Assembly: GCA_018873245.2 (NCBI GenBank)
Contig: JAEMBT020000001.1
Location: 8,776,220-8,840,219, forward strand
Direction: 5' to 3'
Length of the DNA stretch: 64,000 nucleotides
Origin: Archegozetes longisetosus
Lineage: Eukaryota; Arthropoda; Arachnida; Sarcoptiformes; Trhypochthoniidae
This document shows, in pieces, positions 57,190 to 64,000 of the stretch. A program made the translations under genes and the position numbers. Each line of letters starts with the position of its first letter. Positions within the stretch are counted from its first letter, which is position 1. The notes beneath the pieces were generated by a model. It was not told where the DNA came from and did no database searches. It was given only the letters and a program-made list of their open reading frames with translations.

Positions 57190-59822
57190 TTATGGGAAAA
57201 TAGCCAGAAAAAGATTACTTATTCTGATTTCACTTGTTCTGGTTGTTCTTAAGGTGAAAAGATTTGGATTAATTTTGCCATATTGCGAATATGAGATTGG
57301 ATTTGAACTTAGAAATAACGATCGGTTTCTTGCTGTCATCTTTTCTGCTGCCTTAATTAAGTTTACCATAAGTGAGAAAAAATCAATTCTGTTTCTATAA
57401 CCCAATTGTCGTAAGTTTGAGAGTAAACTAAACTTTTCTCTCAAGTCTTTTAAAGTGAACTCGCTATCAATAGGTTTTTGACAAACTGTCATTTTGCCGC
57501 AAAACGTGATGAACAGCAAATTACAAATTCCTAAATTAAATTAAATTAAATTAAATTCCGACAGTTATCAAATTTTAATCAAAATAATAAAAGAATTTTT
57601 ATTGTTTTTATAAGATAAATCTCCAAGAAGAATAAATGGAATTTTTAAAAGGAAAACTCTGAAATACAATTCCTAAGTGTCAGAATACAATCGTACTGGA
57701 ACTAATGCAAATAATTCAACATCTTATAGACCGGGCCCCGCCAAACCACGGCTCGCGAAGCTTTAATTCATGGCTCGTGAAGACTTTCGAGAAACTAAAA
57801 GAATGAGCTCTTAAAACTTTTTAGAAAATGCTTTAGTATTATATGCTATTTAACTGTATTTAAGTTTGTCAAATGTTATTTCAATACTGCTATATAAGAA
57901 CTGTTATTTTTCAATAAATAGTCTCACTGTTTAATGTCTCACATTGAAAATGAAATAGTGAGACTATATAACATAATGAAATATTATATGAAATAATATT
58001 ATTATATAAAATAATAAGTATATTTTCCCGACAATTATATGAAGATTAAAAGCAATGCAGTGAAAGTTATCTCAATGTTTGGCAGTACGTATAGATGTGA
58101 ACAACTTTTTTCTTCTTTAAAGTTTGATAGATCAAAGCAAAGAAGTTCTTTAACTGATAAACACCTAAACGACTGCATGAAAATAATAACTGCAAATAAA
58201 ATCAGTCCTAATATTGATAAAATAGTTTCTAACGTTTTTAAGTGTAGTTAGTTACATGAAATTTTCAATAAAATTTCTCTGGCTCTCGCCTCGAATCATT
58301 TCAATAAAAAATGTCTGAGGGGCCTGTTATAGACTAATTATTTCGATACACTTTTAGGACTTTTTGCAAACTAGGAAACTGTAAAAATGAAAATTGTCGA
58401 AAAGTTTGTTATTCGTATGAATCAAAATTTCATCAATTAATGGTAGTGTTTTAAATATATAAGGGTGATGCATAAATATCCGCGTTTATAGGCACGTTAC
58501 ATTTAAACAGTTTAAAAACACTTTTGCATTTGTTTGCAATTCGAGTCGGTTTGCAGTTCAATACATACATTAATTAGCTTCAATTGTGAATTCAAAGTAA
58601 TTTGAAATTATTCAGATTTATTGATATCTGCCATGTCTTCAGATGAGACACATTACAGCCATTGTATGCTCTATGAGTTCCATCAGGGCAGTAACGCAAC
58701 AGTGGCCACCAAAAACATTTGTTCAATTTATGGTAATGTCATTAGTGTCCGCAAATGTCAGGAATGGTTCGCCAGGTTCAGATCAGGTGACTGATCTGAA
58801 AGACCGCCCGAGATCTGGTCGGCTCTCAGAGTTGGACAATGATGTCCTGGCATTGCTGGTTGAGTCTGATACGCGACTTTTGCCAGAAAGATGGTCAACA
58901 TTCATCGAGAATGATGGCAATTATATAATAGATTAAAGTTATTAAACATTTGTAAATTGTAATTTTTTGTACTTCAAATAAATACGCGAGTATTTATGCA
59001 TCACCCTTATATTTGATCAAGAGTGTTCGAGACAAAAGTGAATTTGTATTATTAATGAGTTTCTTTAATATTTAATTAATTGCTTAATTACAACTCATTA
59101 TCAAATTCAGAAATTTATTGACTTATATTTCATTTTTGCCTCAATTAATTCGATGGTAACCAAAGTAGTGAAATGTAAATTTTAATTGATCTCATGATTT
59201 TCTTATCGATCTTTTCTGAGAACATTAAATTTCATGGATTGAGAAATTTAATTATGAATAATATGTGATGATATTTAATCTCATAAAGTTATATTGACCT
59301 TGCAATAACTTTTTATTATCTTTTTAGTCTGGAATAAGATGTCAACAAATAGTTTGTACGTCTAGAACTTAAGTTATTTTTCAAATGTCAGAAAAATTTT
59401 CAATTCAAACTTAATCAAATATCTGAATTGACTTGTTTACGGAATTTTATTTTCTTAATTAAACGTTTCGTTAATTTTTGCAAATATTTCCGTAGCTATT
59501 TGAAGAATTGATTAATACATGAGTCGCAGTGAAAGATAAAAACGTATTTAAAAACCTCGAAAATTAAGCTTTAATTTTGAAATACAGCTTTGAGAAGAAC
59601 GAAGCATCGAACTAAGAGTTTATTTTCAAATTTTCTAACAAAATATATTGGTTTTTATAAAATATTATTATTATCTAACTCTTTGTTTTGCAAATTAATC
59701 AACAGAAAGACATTAAAATGTTTTACTCTACATTGAAAATTAAGACTTGAAAATTGAAAACAAGTTAGCACTTAATCAATACTTTATTATTCAAATAACT
59801 TACCTAGTAAGAAAAACCTCAT
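57190..59822 (-). CDS. Candidate small secreted protein, two exons
   Basis: Unrecognised protein of 119 aa. Exon 1 (59804-59822) encodes only MRFFLL plus one base and ends at a perfect donor G|GTAAGT. Exon 2 (57190-57530) follows acceptor TTTAATTTAG in the matching phase. The join gives MRFFLLGICNLLFITFC, a convincing signal peptide created only by splicing, which is the main support. The mature part (GKMTVCQKPIDSEF, then LKDLREKFSLLSNLRQLG, and a more basic Asn/Ser/Thr-rich C-terminal half) has one Cys after the signal and no domain I know. A GK pair follows SQY, but no strong dibasic processing site stands out. The 2273-nt intron contains an hAT and a mariner remnant. Alternatives: exon 2 is a chance ORF, or further exons exist. 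Confidence 0.5.
57732..58326 (+). mobile_element. hAT element remnant with 8-bp target duplication
   Basis: A 595-bp element flanked by the perfect 8-base direct repeat TTATAGAC (57724-57731 and 58327-58334). Ends read CGGGCCCC on the left and CAGGCCCC as reverse complement on the right. The interior has TATA-rich sequence and a C-terminal hAT transposase fragment. An 8-base duplication with short inverted ends is diagnostic for hAT. It sits in the intron of the candidate secreted gene. Confidence 0.85.
58039..58251 (+). pseudogene. hAT transposase C-terminal dimerisation fragment
   Basis: Seventy codons reading FGSTYRCEQLFSSLKF, then SKQRSSLTDKHLNDCMKI and ending near ISPNIDKIVSN. This matches the C-terminal hAT dimerisation region seen in host proteins derived from hAT elements (FGSTY.CE.LFS.MK, RS.LTD.HL). 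The zinc finger and catalytic part are missing. The ORF start at 58039 is probably internal. Confidence 0.8.
58462..59007 (+). mobile_element. Internally deleted mariner element
   Basis: A 546-bp element between TA dinucleotides (58460-58461 and 59008-59009). The inverted ends begin AGGGTGATGCATAAATA and agree at about 21 of 23 positions. They differ from those of the mariner at 3128-3624, so the two elements belong to different families or subfamilies. It lies 136 bp from the hAT remnant, in the same intron. Confidence 0.88.
58634..58936 (+). pseudogene. Mariner transposase remnant
   Basis: From ATG 58634 the frame gives a mariner N-terminus (MLYEFHQGSNATVATKNIC, then VRKCQEWFARFRSGD). A frame change at the TGA near 58790 leads to DLKDRPRSGRLSELDND and LLVESDTR, and then, with the catalytic domain absent, WSTFIENDGNYIID and a stop. 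The last part is the normal mariner C-terminus. The DNA-binding helix-turn-helix is well preserved, and the DDD domain is missing. Confidence 0.82.
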
Positions 59823-62800
59823 AATTTCTATCACTTCGAGACTTGAACTAAGCTTTTTAAACGATAAAAGCATCGTGAAATAAAGTAATCATAACTTTAT
59901 TTGGCAGCGTTGAATTTCGTTTAATATTAAATTATTAATAAGTTTTCATGATACGCACCTAATATAAGATTATTCTAAGAGATGAAAAATATAGCTATCT
60001 GAAAGACCCTTCAAATTTTCGTGGGCAATAGGTATCAGGTTTGAAGTAATTTGTTAGGTTATTAAAGAATCACACGTTTATCTATTTTTAAAAAAGTATT
60101 CAAATTAGGGTATCTTCGATGGACTAAAAACTTCATGAAAATAAGGGGTTTATGTTCTATAATTGTTTGATTCGAAGATTAAGTTATGATAAGTGAAGGC
60201 ATCGACTTTAAAATAACTTATTCATTTGACTTATTCAAATATTTATTTTCATAATGTTATGAATCGAAAAACAAATAGTTTCAATAGATTTCTATTGCAT
60301 TAAAAGTTGGAGCGGATTTAGAAATACAAAAAGTTTTATTTAAATATAAAAAATTTCAATTTTAAATAAAAATTTAAAAAGTTTAGCTTAGTTTTTAATG
60401 TCTACTTTAAATGAGTTAATGCTTATTTACAAACAACAGTGAAAGGCATAATAAAAATGTAATAAAAAGATGTGAATCAATATTATTTTCAATGTCAATA
60501 TTGTCTCAAAACTTAAGTTTGAGTGAATAAGTAATTCAATCATAAAAGTAATTTAATTGCTAAATCTGACTCCGATTGCAGTAAAAATTATATTTAAGTT
60601 TATTCTTTGGATTATTGAGTACTACTACAATGAATACTTTAGTAGTTGAATCTTTTACAGTTTATAATTATTATTGGTTTTATGACTTTAAAATTAGAAA
60701 TGTCTTTGGTGATGTCTAAAAAGTGGTCTCATAAGAATTTATACGAGTCTCACGTATTCACTTAGTTAATTGATATGTTAGAGTTTTGACTTTGATTTCA
60801 TTAATTTGAAATAAACAAAAATTTTAGAGATCAAGCAGAAATAAAAGAATCTAATTAAAGTATTTGTCTCTTAAACCTTCAAAGATTTTAAATTTATAGA
60901 ACTATCCGTAGACTTGATATTTGAGCATTTGAATGAAAAACATCATCTTACAGAGAGCTTACCCTTAATTTGTTTCGTAAATTTCTCCTTCTTCAAAACA
61001 TTTATCAATTGAGTGATTTATTAATTGATTAAAACTTTTAGTCTCGTCTACGAGAACGTGATTATTGAATACTTAGAATACTTTGTGCTCTCTTAAACAA
61101 ATCGCAAGTTTAGTGATAGCAATATTCTTTGGTCATCACATGACTCACATAACTCTTAAGGCTATGTTTCAAAGCATTTAATGCCAAATATTTAGAGAGA
61201 AATCAGTTTGCAATTTAGAAGGATTCTTTTGTAAAAATGTTTTGCAAATCAATTATAAGTCTACACATATATACGACAAATAGTAATCGGATCACGGATT
61301 AATCACTCATAAATACAATTAAACTAAATATTAAAACTAACGTGTGCGGAATAAACGGCGGAAAAATTTCTAAAATTCATAATCTCATAACTACTCAATA
61401 AAAATCCGAGAAATCTCTACAAATGATTAAATAGTTATTGTTGATTAAAATTAAATTTATAGAGCATTGATAGAATTACAGTATTAGCTTCTATATATGG
61501 ACTTTTGTCTTGACACTTCTAAAATGGTTTTGGCATGTATTGAGTGTCATTTTTCTGACCTCAAGGCACATTCCATTAGCAGAATACACAATGAAGTGAG
61601 TAAAACTTTATATTCACCAACCATTTTTCCTAAAATGACCAAAGAATCTGGATTTGAAGCCAAATTGAAATTTAGAAAAACTTTCAAACTTGATTAATAG
61701 ACACTCTATTTCACCCCATTATAACTCTGATAGAGATTAAATAGGGAGTGCCAAAGGGAGGAAAGGTATATCTTTGAAGGTTCATATTTTCATAAATTAT
61801 AATTGGATGATTCTTAATTTTTTTGAGCAGTTATTCCAACAAATAAGCTTCAAAATGATATATCATATGCATCAATATCTTAATAATTTATAATTTTAAG
61901 TAATTTTCAAAATGTTTTCGTTGTTTATTCCACACCCGTTACTAACGAAAATCTTTAATATTATCAAAACAATGATTAAAAAATGAATGGAAAGAAGACT
62001 CTGTTAAGGATTTGATTTGATCTATATTTATTGTGACAAATATTACATTACCTCAACATTTGGAGCAAATCTATTTATTTATACTTGAACCCAGTTTTAA
62101 TTCAAATATACTTCAATTCTGATTAATATTATTAGTTAATGTAGAAAAGCCTTGAGTTTAGTTTAAAATAAATTTCAGACAAAAGTATTGGAGTCGTGTC
62201 AAGACTTGAGAACATCAAATATTATTTATTCAAATGTCGAGATGTCTAACATCTTGAACGTAAATTAGTTACGTGACTTTTCACATAATTAAATGTTAAG
62301 CTCATTAATACTTAAAATTAGACTACTATTTGAAAATTATGCTCAAATTTGATAATTAAGTGCAACAAACTGTTAATTACCAGTTATTTAAGGCGTGTTA
62401 TTGTGGAACAAACATTGACAAATGCTTATATTTGCAAGTTTTACTTTGCTATTTCAGTGGGCAGTCCTTGAGTAGTGCGACAACTAAAACTAATTTCAGC
62501 ATCGGGTTATGTCAGGTTATGCGATCACTTTACTTAGAATATGACTTTAGTGTTCAAAATCAGTTTAAACTATTGTTTCTTAATTCAATCAATTTAATTA
62601 AAATTATTTTAGTATAGACTATATTAAATTTGATATCTAAGAGCATTCCAAAGTAGAAAAATGTAATTTAATTATAAATTTGAACACTTAAAGTGACACA
62701 TTGTAGATTAATTGATCATATAGGCCTCGCAAACTGATATCAGAAATATCCATGCATAACTTGCAAATATTAGTCAATTCAACTGTAATAGGATTATGGC

Positions 62801-62978
62801 TGAACATATCTATTATTTTAATGTTTTTAAATTTGGCGCTTTAGTTCAATTACAGAAAAATTTAACCAATTTTTTTATTGTATGTATTCTTAAGCCTATT
62901 TTGATTTCCTACTTTGACATGAACTATAAATATTTTGTCTGTATTAAATAATCAATCATATGAAATAGTTTATGAGAG
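59823..62978. other. Gene-poor stretch
   Basis: No firm gene was found. One possible exon lies at 61497-61595. The 85-codon ORF at 62360-62617 shows no domain and is not accepted. Confidence 0.3.
61497..61595 (+). CDS. Candidate isolated coding exon, unidentified
   Basis: Thirty-three codons from ATG, reading MDFCLDTSKMVLACIECHF and SDLKAHSISRIHNE, directly followed by a consensus-like donor GAA|GTGAGTAAAA in phase 0. The Cys/His pattern (C-x2-C, then two His) is not a standard zinc finger. Without splicing the frame continues to 61697. No partner exon was identified, so this may be chance. Confidence 0.22.
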
Positions 62979-63189
62979 TGAGTGAGTGAGTGAGAGAGAG
63001 AGAGAGAGAGAGAGATAAAATAGCGTTCTATAAGAAGGCTCTAACACTCAAGTCAATGTTTATGAGTAAAGTTATATACTTGTAAGTTATTGCTAAAATT
63101 TTTAATGTTTATAAGCATAAACTTAATGCATTGTAATCTCTCTCTCTCTCTCTCTCACTCACTCACTCACTCACTCACTCACTCACTCA
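62979..63189. repeat. Inverted pair of compound microsatellites
   Basis: (GAGT)n(GA)n at 62979-63015 and (TC)n(ACTC)n at 63139-63189 are reverse complements of each other in both composition and order, separated by about 125 bp. Paired, they would form a stem of about 35-50 bp. Confidence 0.9.
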
Positions 63190-63754
63190 AACGATTTCAA
63201 ATTGTGTTGTATTTAATTCTATGACTAAAATGAAAGACATAACTGAAACGATATCTTATAATGCGAACACCAAAAGAGAGCAACAAGTCATAAGTGTTCA
63301 AAATTGGAAAATTAATCGTATATTTTTTTTTTAAAGATTTGAGTTAATTTAGAAGTAAAAGTAATTTTTTTAAAGTTTAATAATTAGTGCCAAAATTTTA
63401 TTTCTTAAAATTTTAAAGATAAGTTAGGAGGAAATTGTAGAGTCCGTGAAAACCATTCAATTTCGGGATTAAAGGTCAGATGTTTGCTCTTGATCAACTT
63501 CAATCTATATACATACATGTATGATTAGTAATTATAATCAATAATATGTATAATATATGTGTAATATTTCGTCAGTTAAATTTCAAGTCCTGATCTATAT
63601 GTGCTATCAACAAGAAGATTATTTGCTTGAAAACAAAAAAGGGTAATTTTACTAACTAGGGAAGGGTGCGATCTGAGGAAGTCAGATCAAGATATTTTTG
63701 ATTTGACATTAATCTATGTGACAATAAGATTGACCAAAACTCAGAAATTCGTAC
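63190..63754. other. Gene-free spacer
   Basis: AT-rich, with runs of alternating TA/TG near 63505-63570. No exon was seen. Confidence 0.3.
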
Positions 63755-64000
63755 TTATGAGCTATCGTTTGTCCGCAATCGGTAATTTAAGATGCAATCC
63801 TTAGCATTGCTTTGTATGGCAGCAGTGTATAATGTAATGCTTTTGCTTTATGCCATAGAAAGGTGGCTTCACTGTTCAGTTTAATACTAGTTTAAAAATG
63901 CACTCAATGCATATAGATAGCAATGGGCATTACTGTCATACAAAGCAATGCTAAAGATTGCATTTTATATTGCTGATTGCGGACAAACAAGAGCTCATAA
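63755..64000. mobile_element. MITE with inverted termini
   Basis: The left end TTATGAGCTATCGTTTGTCC, followed by GCAATC, pairs with the right end at the window edge (GATTGCGGACAAACAAGAGCTCATAA). Further in, GCATTGCTTTGTATG (63800s) pairs with CATACAAAGCAATGC (63930s). Size is about 246 bp if it ends at the window edge. No coding content. Confidence 0.75.

Noticed and set aside
57143-57400. Plus-strand 85-codon ORF
   Set aside because: It is the complement of the second exon of the candidate secreted gene, which has better support (signal peptide and splice sites).
62360-62617. 85-codon ORF on the plus strand
   Set aside because: No domain, no signal peptide and no splice context. The length is expected by chance at this scale.

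Overview
The window is AT-rich eukaryotic DNA. Spliced genes with short GT-AG introns, gustatory-receptor-type seven-helix proteins, chitin-binding (CBM14/peritrophin-A) mucins and DNA transposons of the Tigger, Tc1/mariner and hAT classes indicate an arthropod. A mite or other chelicerate is my best guess, but nothing here proves it. I read splice sites by eye, so all multi-exon models are inference from reading-frame phase, GT/AG sites and protein logic.

Layout. (1) 1-20.7 kb is a minus-strand chemoreceptor neighbourhood: two intact three-exon gustatory-receptor-like genes (4566-5981 and 19161-20589), two N-terminal relics (about 1370-1500 and 7030-7171), and a 5' flanking block shared by the copies, one of which lies at the left window edge. 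Between them sit a two-exon gene for a small secreted peptide precursor (12883-13232) and several transposons, including a near-intact Tigger element nested in a foldback element. (2) 23.1-23.7 kb holds an LRR-like exon. (3) 24.4-31.2 kb is a six-exon secreted chitin-binding mucin with four CBM14 domains, and 46.1-49.2 kb is a second, two-exon chitin-binding protein with three CBM14 domains and a long Gly/Ser/Pro repeat. Both have a signal-peptide exon ending in phase 1 at an almost identical donor site. (4) 57.2-59.8 kb is a two-exon candidate gene for a small secreted protein whose intron contains one hAT and one mariner remnant. (5) The remainder (31.2-46.1, 50.1-57.2 and 59.8-64 kb) is gene-poor DNA with microsatellites, tandem repeats, hairpins and MITEs.

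The most interesting items are the peptide precursor at 12883-13232 (signal peptide, RRKR cleavage site, four cysteines, C-terminal RYG amidation signal), which I cannot assign to a named peptide family, and the candidate secreted gene at 57190-59822. The transposon record is also informative: two mariners have lost the same internal part of the transposase, and the pre-insertion site of the Tigger element can be read from the opposite arm of its host foldback.
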